A stretch of 64,000 nucleotides of DNA from Chrysomallon squamiferum (GCA_012295275.1 CM022669.1:5427368-5491367), one strand, 5' to 3'. Positions 1 through 14,721 are shown, numbered from the stretch's first letter. Notes: generated by a model not told the origin, from the letters alone. Made by a program: numbers and translations.

Positions 1-2310
1 TTGTTGTTTAGATCAGTTATAGAGATATAATGATAGACTTTCAAAACAGTATATAGGATAGTGCACTTGTAACAAATACAGATAAATATGGCGGATTGAC
101 GTAAATGCAGCAGTAAGAATAGATTTTCAAGTCTGCACCTTGATTTAAAATAATTACTTCTAACGTCAAAGCTGGACAACAACAACAACAACAAAAATAA
201 TAATAATAACAACAATAAGAATAATAATGATAATAATAATAACAAAAACAACAGCAACAACGGATCAATTAAGAAAGAAAACTATGTAAACTTTTTCTCA
301 AAACTCAACATTCAAACATTCGAAAATTCTTAGAAACTGTTTTAATTTGATATGAAGTAAAATGAATTTTAATATTAAGCTGCTACATGTAGGACATAAC
401 TCTTCTGTAACAAAGTTTCCCAAATATAATGATTTTGTTTTCTTGTTGTTGTTGGCTGGGTTGTTTCTGGGTTAGTGTATTTGCTGGTGTTGTTGTTGTT
501 ATTGCTGCTGGGTTTTATATCAGTTATATTTATTATAATTAAAAAATAAAATAAAAGATATTTCAAAATTAATACAACAGAAAGTATTTAGAATATATTA
601 GTTTCAAGAAATCTACAATGATACAGCTAATTTAAGAAAGAGACAGCCATAACGAATTCCATCTTCTCATTACTTTGCTCAATGAAGTTTTCTCAAAACA
701 ACACAAACAAAACATTTTACTTTCAGAATGCAATTTTAAAGAATGGATCATGTTTTGCTAAACAAATAAAAATTTACTTGAACTACAAGACAAAAAACAT
801 TGGGTGCATACTTACTGTTTGTAGCAGTTTGTGCAATATCAAATCACTGAAGTAATTTCTATGGAAAATTCTGCGTTACTCCAAAATCACGTTCACATGT
901 TGAATAACTGGTCCCACGGGTATGAAAATCACCCAGCCATTTAGGACATCTGAGACAAATCAGACCAAAAGATGAAACACAAACCGTTTCCTTTAAAGAC
1001 AATCGAACCAAAGCGAGCTTCTGTTGTAATAGATACCATAATAACATACTGTTATAAGAACCTAGTTTTGAATTAGTAAAAACATCAGAGATCCATTATA
1101 GAAAAGCTTTATTATTTTTATTCTACTATTTTACTTAATTATTTTTGTATTTATATGTTGTTATCATAATAGTAGGATTACTATTAGCTGTCCCTTATTT
1201 TCTCTCAGTGACTCTCTTTTTCTGTCCAAATTCTAATTCAATTTAACACAAATATCGTTTTGTATCACGTCCATATTTATGAACAAACAGAACAAGAGTG
1301 TTTTTATTCACATTTAAGAACAACCAGAATGAGAATGTTTATATTCACATTTAAGAACAAACAGAACGAGAATGTTTATATTCACATTTAAGAACAAATA
1401 TAATGAAAATGTTTGTATTCACAGTTAAGAACAAATGGAATGAGAATGTTTATATTGACATTTAAGAACAAACAGAATGAGAATGCTTATATTCACATTT
1501 AAGAAGAAACAGAAAGAGAATGGTTGTATTCACATTTAAGAACAAGAATGATTATATTCACATTTAAGAACAACTAGAATGAGAATGTTTATATTCACAT
1601 TTCAAACAAACAGAATGAGAATGTTTATATTCACATTTAAGAACAAATAGAACGACAACGTTTATATTCACATTTAAGAACAAAGAGAACTAGAATGTTT
1701 ATATTCACATTTAAGAACAAAGAGAACTAGAATGTTTATATTCACATTTAAGAACAAATAGAATGGGAATGTTTATATAAGAACAAACAGAACGAGAATG
1801 TTTATATTCACATTTAAGAACAAATAGAATCAGAATGTTTATATTCGCATTGAAGAACAAAGAGAACTAGAATGTTTATATTCACATTTAAGAACAAACA
1901 GAGTGAGATTGTTTACATAAGAACAAACAGAACGAGAATGTTTATTGAAGAACAAATAGAATGAGAATATTTATTTTAGAAGAAACAGAACAGACAGCAG
2001 GAGAAAATGTTTGGAAACAAAAAAAACTACAATGATTAAGAGCTCCAGACACAACACTACATCAGTGAAAGAAGCAGCATATTAAACTAGTTAAATAAAA
2101 AGACTGTTTTAAAAATATGTAATATTTCTTTTAAATCATGAATCAAAATTCAAGTGTTTGCTATTTATAAGTCCGTGATAGATTAGTGCAGTTTCTGTTA
2201 GAATTCTAAAACCTTTGATATGACTAAATTAAAGAGGATCCTGAACAGATCAGATAAATCAATGTAAACATGTTATTATTATATCAGTAGTACGACCATC
2301 TTCGAGTATC
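1..2310. repeat. A-type long repeat, copy 1
   Basis: This is the first of four related A-type copies; the others start near 6,781, 15,851 and 20,421. Shared landmarks, in order, are AACGTCAAAGCTGGA near 171, an AAC/AAT-rich microsatellite, a GTTGTTGTTATTGCTGCTGG stretch near 493, a segment ending in TTTCTGTCC near 1,227, the 37-bp minisatellite, and a right flank with CAGCAGGAGAAAATG near 1,996. I see no gene in it. Short frames through the AAC/AAT tract give only low-complexity peptides. Copy boundaries are estimated by eye. Confidence 0.75.
1275..1995. repeat. 37-bp minisatellite array 1
   Basis: About 19-20 imperfect tandem copies of a 37-bp unit. The unit reads TTTATATTCACATTTAAGAA followed by CAAACAGAACGAGAATG. 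Positions within the unit vary (ACAAATAG for ACAAACAG, AATG for AACG), and a few units are shortened to a form with TTTATATAAGAAC. The same array, with the same flanks, occurs at three more places in the window with different copy numbers. Confidence 0.93.
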
Positions 2311-2339
2311 AACAAGAATAAAACAAAAAAACAGAAATA

Positions 2340-4660
2340 TATACATATATATTTTTATATATATATAGAGAGAGAGAGGCACATTACAATTTTAATATTG
2401 AATATGGCAGCAGTTATCCCTGAAAACTTTAGATAATTTAATAATAATCATAATAATCATAATAATAATCATAATAATAATAATAATAATAGTTCTGCGT
2501 TTGACAGAACGAACTTAGTTCAAGTCAGCATTGTTTCGGTGAAATTCAGACACATAAACAGATTCACTGCGGAAACAGATTTAGGACGCGAAATGTCTGG
2601 ATTGGCTCTTCTTACCAGGTGATTCACATACTCAAATATCTATCAAACAAACAAAGAATACATGAAGGGACAAATCGAAACTGTTTTAATTATTCTGAGT
2701 TTCTTAAGAAATGAATTGACTGACAAAACTGATGGAAGCATATCAGTCAAAAATTAATAAATATTTAAAAATAAGACATTTTGATGACAATAATTAATAT
2801 TATCATAACCAGATAATTAAATTATAATTATATTAGGTGAATTTCTAAGTAACAATAGCAAAAATGTGAACTATATAAATGTTTTTTTTTTTCTCTTGTT
2901 TTATTCTCCACGTCAGATCTGCGACATGTTATTTGTTTATCACTTGTAACTGTGTTTAAATTTTTAATGTAATGATTATAATACAATGAAACTTTATGAG
3001 AAGTGAATGGAGTTTGCTTCAGTTAACATGTTTAGTGAATTATTTGTCAACATCAGAGTGTAAAACTGTAGCAAACAGTATCATTCTTTGGTTGTTATTC
3101 CACAAATATTTTTATGAACAACACAGAAAAGAAGCAGACACGGTCTTGTTAGCAGCAGTACATCATGGATGTAATGCAAGGTTAAAAGCAAATCGCGTCT
3201 AGGCGTATCATTTGTAAATGCTGACTCATGACTTATACCCCCACTCTCTGTTACCCTTTGACCTTTCCTCTGGCGAGTTCGGCGATACGGCGATAGGATG
3301 TATAAACTTACAACCAGGGTCTTGCCATGTCGTTGATCATTACTGAGTATTCAATATACTTTTGTTCATTTGAAATGCGAATACAAAGTTAAAAATAAAA
3401 CGAGTAGTAAGAAAAATAAAACAATTACTAAAAATATGTTCTATGTTACAATTCAAGTTAATATTCTTCGTTCCACAAACATTTTACAAAACGTGGCAAT
3501 ATGTGCTAAAATAATTCTGGAATAATTGTCTATATCTTGGCTGTTTATTGGCTGCCCTAAGAAAAAGTCATAGACGGATAATAAATAACCGATTTAAAAA
3601 AATATATGTATTTTTGATTTTCACAGACGTATTAACAGACGATCAGCTATGCAGTTTAGAGAAACCTTGCTTATTTAAAAAAAATATATATATATATATT
3701 TTGTTACTACCTGTTAGTAATTTATCATTGTTAAAACGATTGAAAGTTTAGGTGCGCCACTTTACAGGGCGGCATTGTATCATTTATGAAATATATATTT
3801 CTCCGAATTTTGTGTTTAATAACTGCATATGGAGTTAAAGTAAATTTTCAACAAATCTGGCAATCGAGACCTTTCTCCTAAAAGTTTTGAACCATATCCG
3901 CCAATGCTTATGTATGAAATATCACTCATTCGATAATCCTGTTTTGTCTTTTGTTACAAACAACTCAACTCTCAGCATGTGTCTGTACTGTAAACACTGC
4001 CATTGATTTAATGAATATTTTAAACATGAATTTTGCCATAAAAAGTTTAATATATATTAAGAGTTAAAATTAAGAAGAAAATGAAATTTCGGTGACATGA
4101 AATACAGCTTAAAATTTTAAGCTTCTCCTCATGCCACTGCTACTGAAAAATCGGCAACAATAACAGTACAATTGTTTATGGTTTCATGGAAAAAACAGAT
4201 AAAACTGTCTTAATACAAATATTGAAGATTGACGTAGCAACCATTCATCAGCCATTCTTCCTAACAAGATTTCCTGAGTTTCTGGACCACTGAGTAACAT
4301 ATATATATATATATATAAGATAAACCGTGAGAAGTAAAAAACGAAGCCATATTTCACAGATACCAATTAAAACACATTTTTGAGTCCTGTTTTCAGAAAG
4401 CCGAAAATAAATGGTTGGGTACTTGTAATATTTTCTTTATTGAAGCATGTCATTGAAAACACATTTATATTTATTTAAAGTAAGATCAAATTTTATATAT
4501 TTATCTGAAACGTTATTTATTTTACAACTAGAAAAACTGGAATAGTCTTTGATGGAACAGGTATCTTTTGGTCTTACTTTTTACAGGAATCTCGGCAACA
4601 CTGTTCAGTGAACTCGGACAAGCTAGACAGCCAGATACAGATATATATATATATATATAT
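2340..4660. repeat. B-type long repeat, copy 1
   Basis: A long dispersed repeat also found at 9,967-11,345 and, in altered form, in the array units near 30.4, 41.0 and 47.8 kb. Landmarks are GGCACATTACAATTTTAATA near 2,379, GTTCTGCGTTTGACAGAACG near 2,491 (absent from the array units), a short frame starting MRSEWSLLQLT at 2,996, and GCCACTTTACAGGGCGGC near 3,755. The frame is present in several copies, but its C-terminal part differs by frameshifts, so it is not called as a gene. An AP-1-like TGACTCA lies near 3,223. An AT tract and a GA tract follow. Confidence 0.7.
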
Positions 4661-4672
4661 ATATAGATAGAT

Positions 4673-6780
<2,108 letters not shown>

Positions 6781-7751
6781 TATATATTCGCCTATACTTC
6801 AGTTATTAAGTTTCGTCGGCCTTCTAACGTCAAAGCTGGACAAGAGTACTACAACAACAACAACAGCAACAACGGAACTATTAAGAAAGAAAACTTTGAA
6901 ACATTTTTCAGAAATCGTAACATTCAAGCATTCGAAATTTCGTAGAAACTGTTTTAATTTGAAATGAGGTAAAATTAATTTTAATAGTTAGCAGTTAGGA
7001 CATAATTTGTCTTTAACAAAGTTTCCCAAATATAATGATTTTGTTTTCTTGTTGTTGTTTGCTGGGTTCTTTCTGGGTTAATGTATTTGCTGGTGTTGTT
7101 GTTGTTATTGCTGCTGGGTTTTATATCAAATATATTTATTATAATTAAAAAATAAAAATAAAAGTTATTCCAAAATTACTACAACAGAAAGTATTTACAA
7201 TATATTAGTTTCAAGAAAGCTAAGATGATGCAATTCATTTAAAAAAGAGACAGCCACAATGAATTTGACCCTCTCATTACTTTGGTCATTGAAGTTTTCT
7301 CAAAACAACACAAACAAAACATTTTACTTTCAGAATATAATTTTAAAGAATGGATCATGTTTTGCTAAACAAATAAAAATTGACTTGAACTACAAGAAAA
7401 AAACATTGGGTTCATACTTACAGTTTGTAAAAGTGTAAAATATCAAATTACTGAAGTAATTCCTCTGGTAAACTCTGGGTTACTCCAAAGTCACGTTGAC
7501 GTACTGAATGACACATCGTCTCAGCGAGACTGGTATGGAAATCATCCAAACATATGTAACACAAACCCTTTCCTTTAAAGTCAATCTAACCGTAGCGATC
7601 TTCTGCTGTAATAGATACTACAATAACATACTGTTATAAGAACCTAGTTTTGAATTAGTAAAAACATAAGAGATCCATTGTAGAAAAGCTTTATTATTTT
7701 TATTTTCCTATTTTATTTAGGTATTTTTTGTATTTTCTATTTTACAAGCAG

Positions 7752-7910
7752 TAGCAGTAGTACTAATAGTAGATGTAAAGCTGTAGTAATATAGTACTAC
7801 TTGTTGTTGTTATGGTAGTAGTAGTTCTAATAGTAGATGTAAAGCTGTAGTAATATAACACTACTTGTTGTTGTTATGGTAGTAGTAGTATTACTACTAG
7901 CCTCTCCCTC
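7752..7910. repeat. Two-copy tandem repeat of about 72 bp
   Basis: Two head-to-tail copies of a segment built around AATAGTAGATGTAAAGCTGT and CTACTTGTTGTTGTTATGGT. The same two-copy structure recurs at 21,079-21,220, so it predates duplication of the larger repeat. It is not seen in A copies 1 and 3. Confidence 0.85.
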
Positions 7911-7984
7911 ATTTTCTTTCAGTGACTCGCTTTTTCTGTCCCCGTTTTAAATTATTTTAATATAAATATCGTTTTCTATCCAGT

Positions 7985-9122
7985 CGATATTTAAGAACAA
8001 ACATAACGAGAATGTTTATATTCACATATAAGAACAAATAGAATGAGAATGCTTATATTCACATTTAAGAACAAACATAACGAGAATGTTTATATTCACA
8101 TATAAGAACAAATAGAATGAGAATGTTTATATTCACATTTAAGAACAAACAGAACGAGAATGTTTATATTCACATATAAAAACAAACAGAATGAGAATGT
8201 TTGTATTCACTTTTAAGAACAAATAGGTTGAAAATGTTTATATTCACATATAAGAACAAATAGAATTTAGCTTTTATATTCATATTAAAGCATAAATAGA
8301 ACTAGAATATTTATATTCACATTTAAGAACAAACAGAAAGAGAATGTTTATATTCACATATAAGAACAAACAGAATTATAATGTTTATATTCACATTTGA
8401 GAACAAATATAACGAGAATGTTTATATTCAAATATAAGAACAAACAGAACTAGAATGTTTATATTCACTTTTAAGAAAAAATAGGTTGAAAATGTTTATA
8501 TTCACATATAAGAACAAATAGAACAAGAATGTTTATATTCACATATAAGAACAAACAGAACTAGAATGTTTATATTCACTTTCAAGAACAAACAGAACGA
8601 GAATGTTTATATTCACATTTAAGAACAAATAGAATGAAAATATTTATATTCACATTTAAGAACAAAGAGAATGAGAATGTTTATATTCACATTTAAGAAC
8701 AAAGAGAATGAGAATGTTTATATTCACATTTAAGAACAAATAGAATGAAAATATTTATATTCACATTTAAGAACAAATAGAATGAGAATGTTTATATTCA
8801 CATTTAAAAACAAAGAGAATGAGAATGAAAATATTCACATTTAAAAACAAAGAGAATGAGAATGTTTATATTCACATTTAAGAACAAACGGAATGAGATT
8901 GTTTACATAAGAACAAAAGGAACGAGAATGTTTATTGAAGAACAACTAGAATGAGAATGTTTATATTCACATTTAAGAACATATAGAATGAGAATGTTTA
9001 TATAAGAACAAACAGAACGAGAATGTTTATAATCATATTTCAGAACAACTAGAATGAGAATGTTTATATTCACATTTAAGAATAAATAGAATGAGAATGT
9101 TTATTTAAGAACAAACAGAACA
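7985..9122. repeat. 37-bp minisatellite array 2
   Basis: About 30 imperfect copies of the same 37-bp unit as array 1. Many carry ACATATAAG in place of ACATTTAAG, a variant shared with array 4 and scarce in array 1. This supports a closer relation between arrays 2 and 4. Confidence 0.93.
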
Positions 9123-9445
9123 TTCAGCAGGAGAAATTGTTTGGAAACAGAAAAACTAGAACGAGTAAGACACAAAACTACGTCAATGAAAGAAGCAGCA
9201 TATTAAACTAGTTGAATAAAAAAACTGTTTTAAAAATAGGTAATATTTATTTTAAATCATGAATCGAAATTCAAGTGTTTGCTATTTACAAGTCCGTGAT
9301 AGATTAGTGTGCAGTTGTTGTCGGAATTCTAAAACCTTTGATATGACTAAATTAAAGAGGATCCTGAACAGATCAGATAAATCAATGTAAACATGTTATT
9401 ATTATATCAGTAGTACGACCGTATTCGAGTATCAACAAGAATACA

Positions 9446-11345
<1,900 letters not shown>

Positions 11346-11819
11346 TCCATGTCATTGTCATTCTGAACAAACTTTTACTAACTTGTAAATTTATTTTAAA
11401 ATTTCTAAAATGTTATTTTAAAAAAGCAATAAGAATGAAATCAGGATCAAACCTTTTTGATAATATTTACCTTGGTACTGTATTTCTTATGCAAGTATCT
11501 ATGTATGTTTATACGTACGTATGCGTTTATGTATGAGAAAAGTATACTAAAACTATAATTAAATTGTTAACGATAACAAGAACAACATTAGAATGTAAAT
11601 AGAAATTAGTAATTTATTACAACTCAAAAAAAAAAGCCACATCATTATAATGCACTTTTCGTTTCTTCCAATGTCATTTCTTAGATAAATCATATTATAA
11701 AAGCAAAATAATACATCTGTATACATCTTGCTTTTAAAATCATCACGATTCAAACCAATATAAGATAAACGATTCGTCAGCTGAACCATTTTAATATACG
11801 ACTCATCAGATAAAGATAT
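11346..11819. repeat. Repeat fragment and AT-rich spacer downstream of the pyruvyltransferase gene
   Basis: The first about 190 bp resemble segments at 9,508-9,690 and 18,345-18,500 (TTTTACTAAC, then GCAAGTATCTATGTATGTTT). The rest is unique AT-rich sequence. A 105-codon minus frame here has no family signature, uses strongly AT-biased codons and overlaps the probable 3' end of the neighbouring gene, so it is not called. Confidence 0.6.
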
Positions 11820-12141
11820 TTTATTATTAGAAACGTGAGATAGACATTTTATTATTCGCGTCGTGACATAGGCCATTTTATTATTCCAGTCGTGAGATAG
11901 ACCATTTTAATACACGAGTCCTGGTATACAATTTTAAAATACACGAGTCCTGGTATAATCAATTTTATATGACGTAAAAGTATTCTTTGTAAGATCAAAA
12001 ACCATTTTAACATATGACGTAAAGTATTCTTTGTAAGATAAACATCTTCTCAAGAATTTCTCAAGCTTATCTCAACATGGTAGATTCTCCTAATTACTGG
12101 AGTACATCTATCCAAATGTACAGAAAAACAGACTGGTATTT
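11820..12141 (-). other. Probable 3' UTR of the pyruvyltransferase gene, with degenerate tandem repeats
   Basis: Downstream of the stop codon (minus strand) there are three AATAAA signals, at 11,877-11,882, 11,848-11,853 and 11,820-11,825, giving a 3' UTR of about 260-320 nt. The segment consists of about six imperfect repeats of 28-42 bp. Each begins near CCATTTTA and continues with CGTGAGATAGA, CACGAGTCCTGGTATA or GACGTAAAGTATTCTTTGTA. The UTR assignment is inferred from position and signals only. Confidence 0.5.
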
Positions 12142-13479
12142 TCAGTTTTTCTTAGCCTTAGCTACCTTAAATTCAGTCACGTCCATTACTGGACCTATTG
12201 GTGGAAGCTCCCCTTCGTAAGTGTTGAGCAATGTCAAGGCCAGAGACAACGCCTTCGAGCCGTTGTTAGTCAGTAAAACATTGCGAACACTTCGTGTCCA
12301 CGTGTTGTGAAAAGAAGAAAGTTTCTTGTTCTCGTTGTCAATCAACACGTGTGGTATGTTGAGCAGCGTGCTTAAGATATGTCCGTGAAGACGATCAGTG
12401 ATGACCACGCGTCCTCGCTGCAGAAACACAAACCCGTTGTTCGCCATTAGGAAAGCATTTTCCATGGTTGTTGTGCCACTGGGCGTTTTCCAATTCAACC
12501 AGTCGGCTACGTGAACCGTTATATTGTTTGGCATCTTGATTTTATCAGTCATGTAACCGGGACTCTCTGTATCAGTACGTTTCAACCAAAGGATGTCATA
12601 TGTAGGCGACATGAAGCGACGAACTTCACCAATCTGAAAAGCCATGTCCGGTGCTAATATAAATTTCGTTTGGTTCTTGTTCCAGTATTTCAGAGCGATG
12701 TTCAACGACTGTCTGTCTCTGAGAATTATCGTCAGGTTAGGATTACAGCAGTAAAGTTTTTTACACAACTCAAAGTGATTCCCGCTGTACACGTTGTGAG
12801 GAACGAAAATACTTTGAGGGAAAATAACTAATTTGAAACCGTCGAATCTTGGAATAATATCTCTTCTCACGTTATCACTGAAAGGGTATCCAACGAAATT
12901 CCCTCCTCCATGAAACAATATAACAAGTTCATCCTTGGAATATTTCTTACTTAATTTTTCCGCATATTCTTGTAACTGATGTTTTACGCAATCATAGCAC
13001 AGACAGTAAAATACAAGTTTAATTCCCAGACGTCTTAGAAAGTAAACTTCACCAACTGTGATGGCAGAATCACCTTTGTTCTCAGAAGCTGAAACATCAA
13101 AGAGAAATGCGTATTTAAATTTACCTAGGATATGCTGAAATAACTGAAACTGGATTCTTTGAGTTTCATGGATAACTTCTTTAGACGTAGACAAAAGAGG
13201 AGATAAGGAATTTGTATTGGATACATGATCAGTAAGATTCCAGCTGAGAAATGTTTCGTTTTCTTTCTTGTGTTCAGCCAAATAATTTTCATTCAGATCT
13301 GGATACAGCTGTTTTTTGTCCAATAGTTGAAGTGATTCAGCACCAAACGATATGTCCTGAAACTTGCTTCTGTATTCATTATTTAATCTTACAGGTTTGA
13401 CTCGTTGTGTTTGTTGTACTCTGAATGAGAGAACTGACATCCCAGTGAAGAGAAGAATTGAAAACAAGAACAGTTCCAT
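12142..13479 (-). CDS. Polysaccharide pyruvyl transferase family protein, probable Golgi type II membrane enzyme
   Basis: A single uninterrupted 445-codon frame. The family (PF04230: CsaB, WcaK and fission yeast Pvg1) transfers an enolpyruvyl group from phosphoenolpyruvate (PEP) to sugar hydroxyls as a ketal. Visible motifs are NKGDSAI at residues 134-140, HGGGNF at 190-195, FPQSI at 220-224, RDRQS at 254-258, APDMAF at 276-281 and DRLHGHI at 362-368. From memory, the RLH of the last motif is part of the PEP site of Pvg1. Residues 4-19 form one hydrophobic segment, followed by a stem of about 100 residues and a catalytic region from about 120 to 430. N-glycosylation sequons lie at N75, N81, N249, N269, N319 and N406, so I infer a lumenal catalytic domain. 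The start at 13,479 is in a weak context (C at -3). The frame stays open upstream to a splice acceptor at 13,513/13,512, adding SRKPKFCTRR before the first Met. That basic stretch fits a cytosolic tail, so the true start may be in an upstream exon. The acceptor sugar is unknown. Confidence 0.92.
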   Translation of the reverse strand: MELFLFSILLFTGMSVLSFRVQQTQRVKPVRLNNEYRSKFQDISFGAESLQLLDKKQLYPDLNENYLAEHKKENETFLSWNLTDHVSNTNSLSPLLSTSKEVIHETQRIQFQLFQHILGKFKYAFLFDVSASENKGDSAITVGEVYFLRRLGIKLVFYCLCYDCVKHQLQEYAEKLSKKYSKDELVILFHGGGNFVGYPFSDNVRRDIIPRFDGFKLVIFPQSIFVPHNVYSGNHFELCKKLYCCNPNLTIILRDRQSLNIALKYWNKNQTKFILAPDMAFQIGEVRRFMSPTYDILWLKRTDTESPGYMTDKIKMPNNITVHVADWLNWKTPSGTTTMENAFLMANNGFVFLQRGRVVITDRLHGHILSTLLNIPHVLIDNENKKLSSFHNTWTRSVRNVLLTNNGSKALSLALTLLNTYEGELPPIGPVMDVTEFKVAKAKKN

Positions 13480-13510
13480 TCGTCGAGTACAAAACTTTGG
13501 TTTCCTTGAA

Positions 13511-13525
13511 CCTGAAAACAGATTG
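13511..13525 (-). other. Splice acceptor of the pyruvyltransferase exon
   Basis: On the minus strand the sequence reads CTGTTTTCAG followed by GTTCAAGG, a strong acceptor with exon position 1 at 13,511. It lies 32 nt upstream of the first ATG and splits a codon after two exon bases. It could serve cis-splicing from an unseen 5' exon or a spliced leader. Confidence 0.7.
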
Positions 13526-13561
13526 CATATAAGTAAAGATGAATGTACATACAGGTTAACA

Positions 13562-13567
13562 TTTATT
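13562..13567 (-). other. Polyadenylation signal for the upstream carrier gene
   Basis: TTTATT on the plus strand is AATAAA on the minus strand, within CAATAAATG. It lies about 230 nt after the carrier stop codon and about 50 nt before the acceptor of the next gene. It is the last AATAAA before that acceptor. Confidence 0.5.
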
Positions 13568-13793
13568 GAAGTGTGAAAAAAGTAATAAAATAGATTTGTG
13601 TTTACTTTATGAAATCAAGAATAGAAATAGTTGTTTTCTAATAATAAATAAAAATTAGTGTTAAAATAAATTACTGTAAATGCTTGTACAAAGAAACGTC
13701 ATGAAATATTTGTCAGTCGGTATACCCTTAACAACAGCGACACAGAAACAAACAAATGAGAAAATATGATATTCATTCATGTTGAACACAGTA

Positions 13794-14705
13794 TTAACGA
13801 ACTACCACCTCACCTGAATCTGTAAGTTCCATGGTTTCATTACGTAAAAATTTTTCTCGTATGAAGATAACAAGTCCCAACATGCAGACACCCAAACCAC
13901 TGAAGTTCCACACAGTCGCATGTCTTTGCCCAGACAGGTAGAGTAGAAAAATCACAGTTATTCTTTTCAAGATGTTGCTGACGGCGTGACTCAACACAGA
14001 CATGTACCGCAGCACCACGTTCGCAGACAAATAAGAGTAGACCACGTGGAGGATGCTGGATGACAGCACTGTAATCAGAGTCAACGTCGTTGTCGTAGGA
14101 AGAAATCCTTTCAGTTCGATAACATTCGTTACTAGCATTAACGTAGGAACACTAGCTGCAACATAGCAGATGTACACTACAGGACGCAGTCGTAGTTCCT
14201 TAGACTGTTGATGACCTATTTTCATGGCAACGTTTCTTGCAGCTATCATGATGTTAGATATGAATGCCATCACCGCACCTATGGACATCGACGACGTTAC
14301 AAACGGGTTACCTGCGAACCCTACGGCACCGAATACAATCAATGGCAGACTCACTATTGTTGATACAGATGTTGATGTCGTTAGGAAACTACGTAGTAGT
14401 AGTGCTGTGGTGATGGGTTCCATCAGTTTGATTGCAAACGTAGATGATGCGTGCATAAAAGCCATGCTGCAGTTTGTAGCGAAACTGCCTGCAATGTGTG
14501 ATAGAATCATGACGTAGAACACGTTGTCATGTCGTTGCTGAACGTCCACAAGAGAATAACATGTCACACTTTGAAAGATTGTTAGAATGATGGACAAATA
14601 AAGTCCTTGACCTTGTACGTTGACCAAGTCAGAGTGGAGAAACAATCTGGCACATTGATGACAGAGATAAGAGGTCAACGTCCACGTGACGAAAACCAGT
14701 AGAAT
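13794..14705 (-). CDS. Triose-phosphate-translocator (TPT/SLC35-like) family membrane carrier, last exon
   Basis: This 303-codon exon ends in TAA and contains nearly the whole carrier: about nine or ten hydrophobic segments and a charged C-terminal tail. TPT-family (PF03151) marks are KLMEP at exon residues 93-97, SN at 150-151 with ARNVAMK ending at K162, YSYLSANVVLRYMS at 223-236, and SHAVSNILKR at 239-248. The lysine after RNV and the final KR pair match positions that bind phosphate in plastid-type translocators (from memory), so a phosphorylated carboxylate such as PEP is a reasonable substrate. A sugar nucleotide is not excluded. The frame stays open upstream to a GTG at 14,813, but there is no ATG, and the minus strand reads TTTTCTCATTCTTCAG just before 14,705. 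I therefore take those 36 codons as intron and expect a short N-terminal exon upstream that I could not place. The pyruvyltransferase gene follows about 310 bp downstream on the same strand. Confidence 0.82.
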   Translation of the reverse strand: MLLVFVTWTLTSYLCHQCARLFLHSDLVNVQGQGLYLSIILTIFQSVTCYSLVDVQQRHDNVFYVMILSHIAGSFATNCSMAFMHASSTFAIKLMEPITTALLLRSFLTTSTSVSTIVSLPLIVFGAVGFAGNPFVTSSMSIGAVMAFISNIMIAARNVAMKIGHQQSKELRLRPVVYICYVAASVPTLMLVTNVIELKGFLPTTTTLTLITVLSSSILHVVYSYLSANVVLRYMSVLSHAVSNILKRITVIFLLYLSGQRHATVWNFSGLGVCMLGLVIFIREKFLRNETMELTDSGEVVVR

Positions 14706-14721
14706 CTGAAGAATGAGAAAA
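14706..14721 (-). other. Splice acceptor of the carrier exon
   Basis: The minus strand reads TTTTCTCATTCTTCAG, a pyrimidine-rich tract with AG at 14,707-14,706. It is followed in phase 0 by ATTCTACTGGTTTTCG, which encodes the start of the first membrane segment (ILLVFVTWTL). Confidence 0.75.

Larger units (their letters stand above)
6781..9440. repeat. A-type long repeat, copy 2
   Basis: Second A-type copy, with the same order of landmarks as 1-2,310: AACGTCAAAGCTGGACAAG near 6,823, GTTGTTGTTATTGCTGCTGG near 7,096, a spacer, the minisatellite, and CAGCAGGAGAAATTG near 9,126. From about 7,091 to 8,000 it is very close to 20,425-21,340. No coding potential is seen beyond short low-complexity frames. 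Confidence 0.78.

Noticed and set aside
1275-1995. CRISPR-like regular repeats in the 37-bp arrays
   Set aside because: The units are directly adjacent with no spacers, units vary internally, and the context is eukaryotic.
2996-3202. Recurrent plus-strand frame MRSEWSLLQLTCLVNYLS
   Set aside because: The N-terminal part recurs in several copies, but the rest is frameshifted or replaced in each, with no codon-level conservation visible.
11559-11876. 105-codon minus-strand frame downstream of the pyruvyltransferase
   Set aside because: No recognisable family, AT-driven composition, and overlap with the likely 3' UTR and poly(A) signals of the neighbouring gene.
14224-14517. 97-codon plus-strand frame and the plus-strand frame at 13,364-13,576
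   Set aside because: Both are antisense shadows of the carrier and enzyme genes, which have clear family motifs on the minus strand.
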